This document shows, piece after piece, positions 1 to 8,612 of a DNA stretch of 64,000 bases. Each line of letters begins with the position of its first letter. Position 1 is the first letter of the stretch. The notes under the pieces were generated by a model. It worked only from the letters and a program-made list of their open reading frames with translations, had not been told where the DNA came from and ran no database searches. Both the position numbers and the translations under genes were made by a program. The stretch covers positions 248,001 through 312,000 of the forward strand of contig CAXXGA010000003.1 in the NCBI GenBank assembly GCA_963678585.2, in the 5' to 3' direction. This DNA is from Breoghania sp963678585. Its GTDB lineage: Bacteria; Pseudomonadota; Alphaproteobacteria; Rhizobiales; Stappiaceae.

Positions 1-803
1 ATGGCCGCGCCCCAGAAGACGCCGCGTATGTCGCAGCCCTTCAGAAGCGCCAGATTGAGCGGGATCTTCGGGATCGCGCCGGCGGCAAAGCCGATCACCA
101 GGTAACGCCCGCGCCAGGCGGTCGCCCTTAGCGCCTGTTCGGTGTAATCGCCGCCCACCGGATCGTAGACCACGTCGACACCGGCTCCGCCCGTCAGCTC
201 CTTGAGGCGCGTCTTCAGGTCTTCCTCGGCATAATTCACCGTTTCCTTCGCGCCGAAGCGGCGGGCGAAGGCGAGCTTCTCATCCGAGGAGGCGCAGGCG
301 ATGACACGCGCGCCCATCAGCGTTGCGATTTCCACCGCCGCCTGACCGACGCCGCCCGAGGCCCCCAGAACGGCGACCGTCTCGCCGGGCTTCAGGTCGC
401 CGCGCCCGCGCAGGGCATGCAGCGTGGTGCCATAGGTAACGAGCAGTCCCGCCGCGATAGGGAAGGGCACGCCCTCGGGCATGGCGATGACGTCCGTTTC
501 CTTTGCCAGGACCTTTTCCCGGCACGAGCCGTAGCGGGTATAGGCGACGACCCGGTCGCCGGGCTTCACGCGGGTAACGCCCTCGCCGGTGGCCGAAACC
601 ACGCCCGCCATTTCCGCGCCGGGAGAAAACGGCAGCTCCGGCTTGGTCTGGTAGCGGTTCTCGATGATCAGCGTATCGAAGAAGTTCAGCGCGGCGGCCT
701 TTACCTCCACCATCACTTCGCCCGGCCCGGCTTCCGGCTCGGCAAGGTCTTCCAGAACAAGTGTCTCCGGCGGCCCGTAGGCCTTGCAAAGGATCGCCTT
801 CAT
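1..803 (-). CDS. NAD(P)H:quinone oxidoreductase, zinc-independent MDR family (partial)
   Basis: The minus-strand frame opens at ATG 803 (MKAILCKAYGPPETL) and runs off the left edge, so about 267 N-terminal residues are present and the C-terminus is missing. The GroES-like N-terminal domain is followed by a Rossmann glycine motif (GASGGVGQAAVEIA) and a VVYDPVGG segment, typical of quinone oxidoreductase/zeta-crystallin-like members of the medium-chain dehydrogenase superfamily. The structural and catalytic zinc cysteines of alcohol dehydrogenases are absent. Such enzymes reduce quinones or enones with NADPH in the cytoplasm; the substrate here cannot be inferred. It diverges from the RNA methyltransferase that starts at 954. 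Confidence 0.85.
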   Translation of the reverse strand, partial: MKAILCKAYGPPETLVLEDLAEPEAGPGEVMVEVKAAALNFFDTLIIENRYQTKPELPFSPGAEMAGVVSATGEGVTRVKPGDRVVAYTRYGSCREKVLAKETDVIAMPEGVPFPIAAGLLVTYGTTLHALRGRGDLKPGETVAVLGASGGVGQAAVEIATLMGARVIACASSDEKLAFARRFGAKETVNYAEEDLKTRLKELTGGAGVDVVYDPVGGDYTEQALRATAWRGRYLVIGFAAGAIPKIPLNLALLKGCDIRGVFWGAA

Positions 804-953
804 TTGTGTTTCAGCCCGTTTTTCGTTAGATGCCGTCACGGCTGGTACCATGGGGCCGGTAGTTTTGAAAAGTTACAATGTCATCCATGGCGGTGGCCAA
901 GGGTGATATGCGGCCGTTGCGAAAACGGCTCTCAAGACAGGACGAGACGAGAC

Positions 954-1505
954 ATGCGCGGCTATTTCGCTATCGGCATCGAAGGGGTTTCCAAGGTGAT
1001 GAACCTCGGCAATCTCATACGCACCGCGCACGGGTTCGGCGCTTCCTTCGTGTTCACGGTGGATGCGGACAAGCGCCTCGGCAAGGTGCCGAAATCCGAC
1101 ACCTCACGTACGCCCGACCACACGCCCTATTACGCGTGGAAGTCCATCGACGACATGCAGCTTCCCGGCGGCTGCAAGCTGGTGGGCGTGGAACTGACCG
1201 ACGATGCGGTGGAACTGCCGAGTTTCGGCCATCCGTTGCGCGCGGCCTATGTGCTGGGCCCGGAGCGGGGATCGCTTTCGCCGGAAATGCTGGCGCGCTG
1301 CGATCATGTGGTGCGCATTCCGACGGGTTTCTGCATCAATGTGGCTACTGCCGGGGCCATCGTCATGTATGATCGCGTGCGCACGATGGGCCGATTTGCG
1401 GAGCGGCCGCTTGTCGGCGGCGCGCCGCGTGAAGGCTTGCGGGAACATGTGCATGGTGGCCCGATCACGCGAACGGGAAAGAAGCGCAGCACGCTCGCGA
1501 CGTGA
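954..1505 (+). CDS. SpoU/TrmH-family RNA 2'-O-methyltransferase
   Basis: The 183-residue product starts at ATG 954 (MRGYFAIGIEGVSK). It has all three SPOUT knot motifs: motif 1 NLIRTAHGFGA near residue 19, motif 2 YVLGPERGSLS, and motif 3 IPTGFCINVATAGAIVMYD, where SAM binds in the trefoil knot. There is no N-terminal extension, so it resembles the short TrmL/TrmH-type cytoplasmic enzymes that methylate tRNA or rRNA riboses. The C-terminal 30 residues are basic and Gly-rich. The frame stays open upstream, but the motif spacing fits a start at 954. The exact RNA target is not determinable from sequence. Confidence 0.85.
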   Translation: MRGYFAIGIEGVSKVMNLGNLIRTAHGFGASFVFTVDADKRLGKVPKSDTSRTPDHTPYYAWKSIDDMQLPGGCKLVGVELTDDAVELPSFGHPLRAAYVLGPERGSLSPEMLARCDHVVRIPTGFCINVATAGAIVMYDRVRTMGRFAERPLVGGAPREGLREHVHGGPITRTGKKRSTLAT

Positions 1506-1540
1506 ACTCCGGCACAGGGCAACCGGCCGGAGCGGAAAAG

Positions 1541-1642
1541 AGTCACACTCTTGCCTGATTTATCAGGCCAGCGTTGATTTGAACCCACCGAACAGTTCGA
1601 TCCTCCGATAGCGAGGGTGCCTTTGAAAGGGTCAACCCTTTC
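1541..1642 (+). repeat. Cluster of inverted repeats between the methyltransferase and the IalB gene
   Basis: Two perfect short hairpins can be read. GCCTGAT (1553-1559) pairs with ATCAGGC (1562-1568), and GAAAGGG (1625-1631) pairs with CCCTTTC (1636-1642) around a TCAA tetraloop. A weaker AAGAGT/ACTCTT repeat lies just before the first. None has a convincing T-run, so they may be weak terminators of the upstream gene or part of a structured 5' leader. Confidence 0.4.
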
Positions 1643-1732
1643 GTAACCCAACTGCGGGTAACCTTTGATTGAGGTTTACGACCGATGAATTCGGACGGCC
1701 CGATTTAATTAAAGCAAAGCGGTTTGGAGATG

Positions 1733-2239
1733 ATGCACGCACGTATGCTGGCTACGGCCATTCTGGCACTCGCTCTGTCGGGCGCTGCCGCGAACGCGCA
1801 GTCCCCCTCCCTCCTGAGCACGTTCAACGATTGGGCGGCCTACGCCCATTCCGGCCAGAAGGGCAAGGTGTGCTACGCCTTGTCGAAACCGACCGATATG
1901 CAGCCCGCCGACCGTAACCACGGGGATGTTTTCGTCTTCGTTTCGACCCGGCCCGGCGAAAATGTTCGCGATGAGCCCAGCTTCCTGGTCGGTTATCCGT
2001 TCAAGGAAGGCTCGTCCGTTTCGGTCGATATCGACGGAACTAAGTTCTCGATGTTCACCAAGGGCGACGGTGCCTGGGTGGAGAACGCGGCTGAGGAGCA
2101 GCGTCTGATTTCGGCCATGAAGGCCGGTCGGTCGATGAAACTCTCCGGTGTTTCCTCGCGTAACACCAACACGTCTTACACGGTATCGCTGTCCGGCGTG
2201 ACGGCGGCCATCAACGCCGCCGACAAGGCTTGCCAGTAG
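1733..2239 (+). CDS. Invasion-associated locus B (IalB) family secreted protein
   Basis: A 168-residue exported protein with a clear Sec signal peptide (MHARMLATAILALALSG, then AAANA before Q). The mature part begins with the IalB-like pattern FNDWAAYAHSGQKGKVCYAL and contains two cysteines, one near the N-terminus (VCYAL) and one at the extreme C-terminus (KACQ), which could form a disulfide. IalB was named for Bartonella erythrocyte invasion, but the family is widespread in non-pathogenic alphaproteobacteria and its molecular role is unknown. Two adjacent ATGs (1730, 1733) follow a GGAG; 1733 gives slightly better spacing. The gene next to rlmN is a recurrent arrangement in this group. Confidence 0.8.
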   Translation: MHARMLATAILALALSGAAANAQSPSLLSTFNDWAAYAHSGQKGKVCYALSKPTDMQPADRNHGDVFVFVSTRPGENVRDEPSFLVGYPFKEGSSVSVDIDGTKFSMFTKGDGAWVENAAEEQRLISAMKAGRSMKLSGVSSRNTNTSYTVSLSGVTAAINAADKACQ

Positions 2240-2451
2240 GAAAGGCAGGGCCTGTCGACAAGACGAGCCTGGCCTGCCGAACGGGCAGTTGATGCGCCGA
2301 TCGCGCGGCACGGGACTCGCATTGCCGGCGAAAAGCGATATATAGACACGAACAGGCTGGGGGTGGTGACGATGGTCGCTGCCCCTTTTGCCATACCGAG
2401 ACCATTTAGCGCAGCGGATCTGACGGCTGCGAAAGCGCGAAGCGAAAGCCC

Positions 2452-3729
2452 ATGGCGGTATCCCTCGATCTGACCCGGAAGGGGTCGAATGCCAGCCCGG
2501 AGCATGCGGGCACCCCGCAAGCCGATGTCGCGACGCAGGCCGTCACGCCTGTTGCTGCGCCTGACGATGTTGCTGCGCCTGAAAAACCGTCTCTTCTGGG
2601 TCTGAACCGTCCGGAACTGGCCGCAGCGCTTGCGCGCATCGGCGTGCCGGAAAAGCAGCTTCGCATGCGGGTCACGCAGCTCTGGCACTGGATCTATGTG
2701 CGCGGCTTCACCGATTTCGAGAACATGACCAATGTCTCCAAGGAGCTGCGCCAGAAGCTTGCCGACGCTTACACACTGGCGCGCCCGGAACTGGTCGTGG
2801 AGCAGATCTCCGTCGACGGCACCCGCAAGTGGCTGATGCGCTTTCCTCCGCGCGGGGCCGGGCGTCCGGTGGAGATCGAGACTGTCTACATTCCGGAAGA
2901 AGGCCGCGGAACGCTCTGCGTTTCCTCGCAGGTCGGCTGCACGCTCACCTGTTCCTTCTGCCACACCGGCACCCAGATGCTGGTGCGCAACCTGACGTCG
3001 GAAGAAATCATCGCGCAGATCATGGTCGCGCGGGATCGGCTCGGCGATTTCCCGGAAATCGATACGCCGCAGGGGGCCATCGTGCCGTCCGAAGGACGTC
3101 TCGTCTCCAATGTCGTGATGATGGGCATGGGCGAGCCGCTTTACAATTTCGAGGAAGTGAAGAAGGCGCTGCTGATCGCCTCAGATGGCGAGGGCCTGAG
3201 CCTCTCCAAGCGCCGGATCACGCTGTCGACCTCGGGCGTCGTGCCGGGCATTCAGCGCACCGGCGACGAGATCGGCTGCATGCTGGCGATTTCGCTCCAC
3301 GCGGTGCGCGACGAGTTGCGCAACGTCCTGGTGCCGATCAACAAGAAGTATCCGCTCAAGGAACTGATGGACGCCTGCCGCAACTATCCGGGCCTGTCCA
3401 ACGCCAAGCGCATCACCTTCGAGTATGTGATGCTGAAGGGCGTGAACGACTCGCTTGAAGACGCCAAGGAACTGGTGAAGCTGCTGAAGGGTATCCCGGC
3501 GAAGATCAACCTGATCCCGTTCAATCCCTGGCCGGGCACGCAGTATGAATGCTCCGACTGGGAGCAGATCGAAATCTTTGCGGATTACGTGAACCGGGCG
3601 GGCTATGCGTCTCCGATCCGCACGCCGCGCGGGCGCGATATCTTTGCTGCCTGCGGCCAGCTCAAGAGCGAGTCGGAACGGCTCAAGCGCTCCGAGCGCG
3701 ACCGGCTGGAAGCAGCCGCGAAGGGCTGA
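2452..3729 (+). CDS. rlmN: Dual-specificity 23S rRNA/tRNA adenine C2-methyltransferase RlmN
   Basis: A radical-SAM enzyme of 425 residues that methylates C2 of A2503 in 23S rRNA and A37 of some tRNAs. The CxxxCxxC cluster motif is at C163, C167 and C170 (GCTLTCSFCHTGTQ). The methyl-carrying cysteine lies in the C-terminal motif IFAACGQLKS. GMGEPLYNFEEV is the SAM-binding GGE-like motif. The first 45 residues (A/P/V-rich) are a non-conserved extension, and the conserved HhH-like domain begins at SLLGLNRPELAAAL. The start at ATG 2452 has only a weak Shine-Dalgarno sequence. The next gene begins 10 bases after the stop, so the two are probably co-transcribed. Confidence 0.97.
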   Translation: MAVSLDLTRKGSNASPEHAGTPQADVATQAVTPVAAPDDVAAPEKPSLLGLNRPELAAALARIGVPEKQLRMRVTQLWHWIYVRGFTDFENMTNVSKELRQKLADAYTLARPELVVEQISVDGTRKWLMRFPPRGAGRPVEIETVYIPEEGRGTLCVSSQVGCTLTCSFCHTGTQMLVRNLTSEEIIAQIMVARDRLGDFPEIDTPQGAIVPSEGRLVSNVVMMGMGEPLYNFEEVKKALLIASDGEGLSLSKRRITLSTSGVVPGIQRTGDEIGCMLAISLHAVRDELRNVLVPINKKYPLKELMDACRNYPGLSNAKRITFEYVMLKGVNDSLEDAKELVKLLKGIPAKINLIPFNPWPGTQYECSDWEQIEIFADYVNRAGYASPIRTPRGRDIFAACGQLKSESERLKRSERDRLEAAAKG

Positions 3730-3738
3730 CGGTTCGCC

Positions 3739-4254
3739 ATGGGTGCGATTCATCTTTTCGGTCGGCTTTTTGCGATCATTTTCGGCTATTGCCTCGCCGT
3801 GGTGGCGGCGAGCCTGTTCCTGACCTTCTACGTGCCGGACTGGACGCCCGTTGAATGGGTGTCGCAGCACTGGGCGATGGGGTCGGATTTCTATGCCTAT
3901 GAGTATCGCGGATCGGCGGAAATGGCCGACACGATCGACACGGTCGCCCGCGTGATCATGGGGCTGATGGGCGCAAGTGCGGTCGGCACGATGGCCTTCG
4001 TTCCCGCAGGGCTCTGCATCGTGGCCTCCGAAGCGCTTCGGCTACGCAGCTTCATCTTTCATGTGCTCGCCGGCGGCGGTATTTCGCTGGCGCTTCTGGC
4101 CGTCACCTTCGTGCCGGTGAGCGGTCCCTCGCGACTTCCCGATGACTGGAACCTCTTTCTCGCAGGCGGGTTTATCGGCGGTTTCGTCTATTGGCTGATC
4201 GCCGGGCGCGGGGCCGGGATTGCGGGCCCGAACGCGCGGGCCGGTCGGGTCTGA
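3739..4254 (+). CDS. Hypothetical four-helix membrane protein
   Basis: The 171-residue protein has four hydrophobic segments, at about residues 5-30, 74-98, 105-125 and 135-155, with a hydrophilic loop holding SDFYAYEYRGSAEMAD between the first two. No family motif is recognised. It starts 10 bases after the rlmN stop, so it is probably translated from the same mRNA. Function unknown. Confidence 0.7.
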   Translation: MGAIHLFGRLFAIIFGYCLAVVAASLFLTFYVPDWTPVEWVSQHWAMGSDFYAYEYRGSAEMADTIDTVARVIMGLMGASAVGTMAFVPAGLCIVASEALRLRSFIFHVLAGGGISLALLAVTFVPVSGPSRLPDDWNLFLAGGFIGGFVYWLIAGRGAGIAGPNARAGRV

Positions 4255-4351
4255 TCCTCTTCCGGTCCTACCATTGGTCTTGCCCACACGCGCGCGGCCT
4301 GATAGCCCGAACTGAACGTTTTCCAACCCACTTCGGATCTCCAAGGCCGCC

Positions 4352-5329
4352 ATGCCCACGCTTGCTCCCAACAGCTTTGACGCCTTCGTCGTTTCCGCCG
4401 GTTTTCTCGGAGACACAGCCTTTTTCGCGCTCGGCGACGGCTCCGTTCACCTGATCGGCGCGGAAAACCATGTCGTGCAGGCGCACAAGGGGTCGGTGCT
4501 GGCGGCGGCCGTCTCGCGGGACGGGCGCTATCTCGTGACGTCGGGCGATGACGGGCGGGTGGTGCAGATTGCCGAAGACGGCACGCTTGAGCTTCTGGCG
4601 GAGCGGCCGCGCAAGTGGATCGACATTCTGGCGACGGGTCCGGACGGGGCGGTCGCGTTTGCCTCGGGCCGCACCGCATGGACGCGGGATCGCACCGGCG
4701 CGGAGAAGGAATTCTCGATGGAGCGCGCGGTGGGCGGGCTCGCCTTTGCGCCCAAGGGCATGCGGCTGGCGGTGGCGCGCTATGGCGGGGCGACGCTTTT
4801 CTGGGTGAACACGGCGGGTAAGCCGACGGAGCTTTCCTGGGCGGGCGCGCATAACGGCATCATCTGGTCGCCGGACGGCAAATATGTTGTCACCACCATG
4901 CAGGAAAACGCTCTGCACGGCTGGCGGTTGGCCGACGGGCAGGACATGCGCATGACCGGCTATCCGGCCAAGATCAAGGCGGTCTCCTGGTCCACGCGCG
5001 GGCGCTATCTCGCAACTTCGGGGGCGGGAGCCGCGATCCTGTGGCCTTTTACCGGCAAGAGCGGGCCGATGGGCCAGCAGCCGTTGCAGCTCGGTGCGCT
5101 GGGTGAGGATGCTCTCGTTACCATGGTCGCCTGCCATCCGGAGGAAGACGCGGTCGCCATCGGCTATCACGACGGAATGGTGCTTGCGAGCCGGTTCGAG
5201 GATGGCGCGGAGCGCGTGTTGCGGCGTCCGGGCGAGGGCCCGGTTACCACGCTTTCGTGGAGCAAGGACGGCATGAAGCTGGCCTTTGGCACGGAAGGCG
5301 GGGCAGGCGGCGTGATCGCGCTGGTCTGA
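4352..5329 (+). CDS. WD40-repeat protein
   Basis: A 325-residue protein made almost entirely of WD40-like blades, each about 40 residues, with motifs such as AAAVSRDGRYLVTSGDDG, IIWSPDGKYVVTTMQ, VSWSTRGRYLATSG and LSWSKDGMKLAFGTEGG. The spacing suggests a single seven-bladed propeller and no extra domain. There is no signal peptide or transmembrane segment, so it should be cytoplasmic. WD40 propellers are protein-interaction platforms; the partner is unknown. The start at ATG 4352 has AAGG six bases upstream. Stand-alone proteins of this kind recur in Hyphomicrobiales. Confidence 0.85.
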   Translation: MPTLAPNSFDAFVVSAGFLGDTAFFALGDGSVHLIGAENHVVQAHKGSVLAAAVSRDGRYLVTSGDDGRVVQIAEDGTLELLAERPRKWIDILATGPDGAVAFASGRTAWTRDRTGAEKEFSMERAVGGLAFAPKGMRLAVARYGGATLFWVNTAGKPTELSWAGAHNGIIWSPDGKYVVTTMQENALHGWRLADGQDMRMTGYPAKIKAVSWSTRGRYLATSGAGAAILWPFTGKSGPMGQQPLQLGALGEDALVTMVACHPEEDAVAIGYHDGMVLASRFEDGAERVLRRPGEGPVTTLSWSKDGMKLAFGTEGGAGGVIALV

Positions 5330-5348
5330 GCGTCTGGACCTCGACCTC

Positions 5349-5924
5349 TCAGCCGCCCGCCTGCCAGATGCGGATCGCATCGACCGGATAGACGAGCATG
5401 ATCACGTTCAGCGTGAGATTGTCGCGAATCACCCAGAGTGCGGCCAGTTCGAAGACGATGCCGACAAGCACCGTCACCCAGACGGGTGCGCGTGCGGCGA
5501 AGGCGAAGCCGACCAGCATGGCGAGGATATCGGCGACCGAGTTCAGAACGCTGTCGCCGGTATAGCCGACAGCAATGGTCGCCTCGCGGTAGCGGTCGAT
5601 GATCCACGGGCTGTTTTCGACGATCTCCCACCCGGCCTCGATGACGAGCGCGATCAGCGCGCGTAATCCCAGCGGCTGACGGCGCAGCACCAGCCAGAGG
5701 GCTGCATAGAACAGGAAGCCGTGAATGATGTGGGAGGGGGTGTACCAGTCCGCGATGTGCTGGGAATTGCCTGCCAGATCCTCCGGCGGCGACCAGAGCC
5801 GGACATAGCCGCATTCGCAGATAGGGATCCGTCCCATGGCGAGAAGGATCGCCGCCGCAGCCAGCACGAGCGCTGCTCCGGTTATCCAGTATCCGCGTGT
5901 CGTCATGCGCCTGCCTGAACCCAT
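5349..5924 (-). CDS. DUF2585 / UPF0314 family membrane protein
   Basis: The 191-residue protein has about five hydrophobic segments. It carries the family hallmarks: CECGYVRLW near residue 37, HIADWYTPSHIIHGFLFY, EAGWEIVENSPWIIDRYR and the terminal NVIMLVYPVDAIRIWQ. UPF0314 proteins are alphaproteobacterial inner-membrane proteins of unknown function, and the conserved His/Glu residues suggest a membrane-embedded active or metal site. ATG 5924 is preceded by AGGA with good spacing; an internal ATG at 5906 is possible. It converges with the WD40 gene and diverges from the GGT paralogue. Confidence 0.85.
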   Translation of the reverse strand: MGSGRRMTTRGYWITGAALVLAAAAILLAMGRIPICECGYVRLWSPPEDLAGNSQHIADWYTPSHIIHGFLFYAALWLVLRRQPLGLRALIALVIEAGWEIVENSPWIIDRYREATIAVGYTGDSVLNSVADILAMLVGFAFAARAPVWVTVLVGIVFELAALWVIRDNLTLNVIMLVYPVDAIRIWQAGG

Positions 5925-6078
5925 TGTCCTGTCGATCCGATCTCCCGGAGCGGCACTGTAGGGTTTTGCGGGGAAATGCCAATCCCGATTTCGGGTTTCG
6001 TCTCAGCGCGCGCTGGTGCATAGATGCTGGAAAACAGGGCCCGGCATTGGGAGACCGGGTGCGTCTTGGGAGATCCTC

Positions 6079-7668
6079 ATGGAAACGATTTCGTCGTCGC
6101 GCGGCATGGTGGTTGCCCCGCATATGGCGGCAGCGCAGGCCGGTGCGGATGTGCTGAATGCCGGGGGCACGGCCGCCGATGCGATGATTGCGGCGGCTGC
6201 GACCATCGCGGTCGTCTATCCGCACATGAACGCCATCGGCGGCGACGGCTACTGGCTGATTGCGCCGAAGGGCGGCGATCCCTGGTATGTGGAGGCTTGC
6301 GGGTGGGCCGGTGCCAAGGCGACGATTTCGGCCTATCGCGAGGCGGAATGCGAAAACGTTCCGACACGCGGGCCGTTGGCCGCCGTGACCGTTCCCGGCA
6401 CGATAGCTGGCTGGGCCAAGGCGCATGAGATTGCGGCGCATCTTGGCGGCGGCTTGCCGCTTTCCGAGCTTCTCGACGATGCGCGGCGTCGCGCCCGCGA
6501 GGGCATCACGGTTTCGCGCAGCCAGTCGGAATTGACCGGGCAGAAGATTGCCGAACTGAAGGATCAGCCGGGTTTCGCAGATACCTATCTGGCGGACGGG
6601 GCGGCTCCCGAAATCGGCGCGAAGCTCGTTCAGGAACGGCTTGCCGATACTCTGGAACATCTCGGCCATGCCGGGCTTGACGATTTTTATCGCGGCGACA
6701 TCGCGGCGACGCTCTGCGCGGATCTGGAGAAAATCGGCTCGCCGGTCACGCGGGCCGATCTCAAGGCTTTCGAGGCGCGCCTGCGCAAGCCGCTCACAAC
6801 GCGGATCGGGCAGGGGCATCTCTTCAACTCCGCTCCGCCGACGCAGGGTCTCGCCTCGCTGATCATTCTGGGGCTCTATGACCGGCTGAAGGTCGACCGG
6901 GCGGAGGGCTTCGACCATATCCACGGGTTGATCGAGGCGACCAAGCGCGCCTTTCTCGTGCGCGACCGGATCGTTTCCGATCCCGACCGGATGGAGGAAA
7001 ACCCGTCCGACTATCTCACCTCCGACTGGCTCGATCGGGAAGTGGGGCGCATCGATCGTTCGCGCGCAGCGCCTTGGCCGCATGTGGGCGATCCGGGCGA
7101 TACGGTCTGGCTCGGGGCCATCGATGCGGCGGGCAACTCCGTTTCCTTCATCCAGTCGATCTACTGGGAGTTCGGCTCGGGCTGCGTGTCGCCGCGCACC
7201 GGCGTTCTGATGCAGAACCGCGGATCGAGCTTTTCGCTCCATCCGGATGCGCTCAATCCGCTGGAACCGGGCCGCAGGCCCTTCCATACGCTCAACCCGG
7301 CCATGGCGCGGCTCGATGACGGGCGCACGGTCGTCTATGGCACGATGGGCGGGGAAGGCCAGCCGCAGAGCCAGGCGGCGATCTTCTCGCGCGCCATCAT
7401 GCACGGGCGCGATATCGGCGAGGCCATCGACGCGCCGCGCTGGCTGCTGGGCCGCACATGGGGCGACGAGGCGACCGCGCTCCGGCTGGAAAACCGCTTC
7501 GATCCGGATCTCGTGCGTGCGCTTGAACGCGCGGGCCATCAGGTCGTGGTCATGGACGAGGCCTATTCCGACACGATGGGCCATGCGGGCATGATCGTGC
7601 GCGAGACCGATGGCGGCCTTCTGGGCGCGCATGATCCGCGTTCCGACGGCGGGGCGGCCATCGGCTAG
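6079..7668 (+). CDS. Gamma-glutamyltransferase family protein (paralogue 1, no signal peptide)
   Basis: A 529-residue Ntn-hydrolase-fold protein of the GGT family, starting at ATG 6079 (METISSSRGMVVAPHMAA). The N-terminal substrate region reads ADAMIAAAATIAVVYPHMNAIGGDGYW. The probable autocleavage nucleophile is T342 in DPGDTVWLGAIDAAGNS, and LMQNRGSSFSL and GTMGGEGQPQSQAAI are conserved small-subunit motifs. It lacks a signal peptide, so unlike classical Ggt it should act in the cytoplasm. It is closer in form to the paralogue at 13570-15159 than to the periplasmic enzyme at 25467-27209. Substrate unknown; it could be a gamma-glutamyl hydrolase acting on a catabolic intermediate or an acylase-like amidase. 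Confidence 0.85.
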   Translation: METISSSRGMVVAPHMAAAQAGADVLNAGGTAADAMIAAAATIAVVYPHMNAIGGDGYWLIAPKGGDPWYVEACGWAGAKATISAYREAECENVPTRGPLAAVTVPGTIAGWAKAHEIAAHLGGGLPLSELLDDARRRAREGITVSRSQSELTGQKIAELKDQPGFADTYLADGAAPEIGAKLVQERLADTLEHLGHAGLDDFYRGDIAATLCADLEKIGSPVTRADLKAFEARLRKPLTTRIGQGHLFNSAPPTQGLASLIILGLYDRLKVDRAEGFDHIHGLIEATKRAFLVRDRIVSDPDRMEENPSDYLTSDWLDREVGRIDRSRAAPWPHVGDPGDTVWLGAIDAAGNSVSFIQSIYWEFGSGCVSPRTGVLMQNRGSSFSLHPDALNPLEPGRRPFHTLNPAMARLDDGRTVVYGTMGGEGQPQSQAAIFSRAIMHGRDIGEAIDAPRWLLGRTWGDEATALRLENRFDPDLVRALERAGHQVVVMDEAYSDTMGHAGMIVRETDGGLLGAHDPRSDGGAAIG

Positions 7669-7674
7669 CGCGGT

Positions 7675-8547
7675 TCAGGCGTCAAAGCCGATCCGCTTGC
7701 GGATATCGGCGGGCGTTGCGCCCGCCTCGCGCAAGGCACTGAGCCCGGTGGAGGCAATGGATTTGGAGAGCTTGCGGCCCTCCTCGTCCAATATCAGCCA
7801 GTGGTGGCGATAGTCCGGCGCGGGCAGGCCCAGAAGCTCCTGAAGCAGGCGGTGAATGGAGGTCGCGTGATAAAGATCGCGGCCCCGTACCACCTCGTCG
7901 ATGTCCTGCAGCGCGTCGTCCACCACGACGGAGAGGTGATAGCTCGTCGGGATTTCCTTGCGCGCCAGCACCACATCACCCCAGCCGAGCGGATCGGCGC
8001 GGATCTCCTGATCGTCGCCGAAGCCGGTTTCGCGCCAGCGGGGGGCATCGCCAAGCCTTGCGAGCGCGGCTTTCGTGTCGAGCCGCAAGGCCTGCGGTTC
8101 ATCCTCCAGGCGTCGCCTGATCTCGGCGTCATCGAGGATCGCTGCATCACCGGGAAAGAGCGGCGCGCCGTCGGGATCGCGCGGCCATGGATTGCCGGAA
8201 GCCGCGGCTTGTGCGGCGGCTTCGCGGATTTCGCGGCGGCTTGCGACGCTGCGGGTCACGAGGTTCATGGCGTCGAGCCTTGCGAGCGCGTCGCGATAGG
8301 CGTCGAAATGCTCCGACTGGCGGCGCACCGGCGTTTCCCAGCCGATGCCGAGCCAGTTGAGATCGCGGAAAATAGCCTCTTCGTACTCTGGGCGGCAGCG
8401 GGTGGTGTCGATATCCTCGATCCGTAGCAGCAGGCGGCCGCGGGTTTCGTCCGCGCGCTTCCGGTTGATCAGCGCCGACAGGGCGTGGCCCAGATGGAGC
8501 GGGCCGTTAGGAGAGGGCGCGAAGCGGAAGAGGCGGGGCTGGGACAT
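7675..8547 (-). CDS. gluQRS: Glutamyl-Q tRNA(Asp) synthetase
   Basis: A truncated GluRS paralogue of 290 residues that glutamylates queuosine in tRNA(Asp). It has the class I signature HLGH (APSPNGPLHLGHALSALIN) and the KLSKS version of KMSKS near the C-terminus, and lacks the anticodon-binding domain, as expected. I use MSQPRLF at 8547; an upstream ATG at 8619 would add 24 unconserved residues. The zinc-binding region that normally contains a Cys-x-Cys (usually near CxCxRREI) reads VTRSVASRREI here, so those cysteines are missing. It converges with the GGT paralogue and diverges from the glycosylase gene. Confidence 0.92.
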   Translation of the reverse strand: MSQPRLFRFAPSPNGPLHLGHALSALINRKRADETRGRLLLRIEDIDTTRCRPEYEEAIFRDLNWLGIGWETPVRRQSEHFDAYRDALARLDAMNLVTRSVASRREIREAAAQAAASGNPWPRDPDGAPLFPGDAAILDDAEIRRRLEDEPQALRLDTKAALARLGDAPRWRETGFGDDQEIRADPLGWGDVVLARKEIPTSYHLSVVVDDALQDIDEVVRGRDLYHATSIHRLLQELLGLPAPDYRHHWLILDEEGRKLSKSIASTGLSALREAGATPADIRKRIGFDA

Positions 8548-8612
8548 CTGGGTTTCAGACGGGGTCCGGTTGATCGCATCGGGGTCCATGCGGCCTTCAG
8601 GGGAGAAGAGCC

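Noticed and set aside
5167..7632. Very long minus-strand open frame (821 residues)
   Set aside because: It is a mirror frame of the GGT paralogue and part of the WD40 gene; Arg/Ala/His-rich, with no domain, a common effect in GC-rich DNA.
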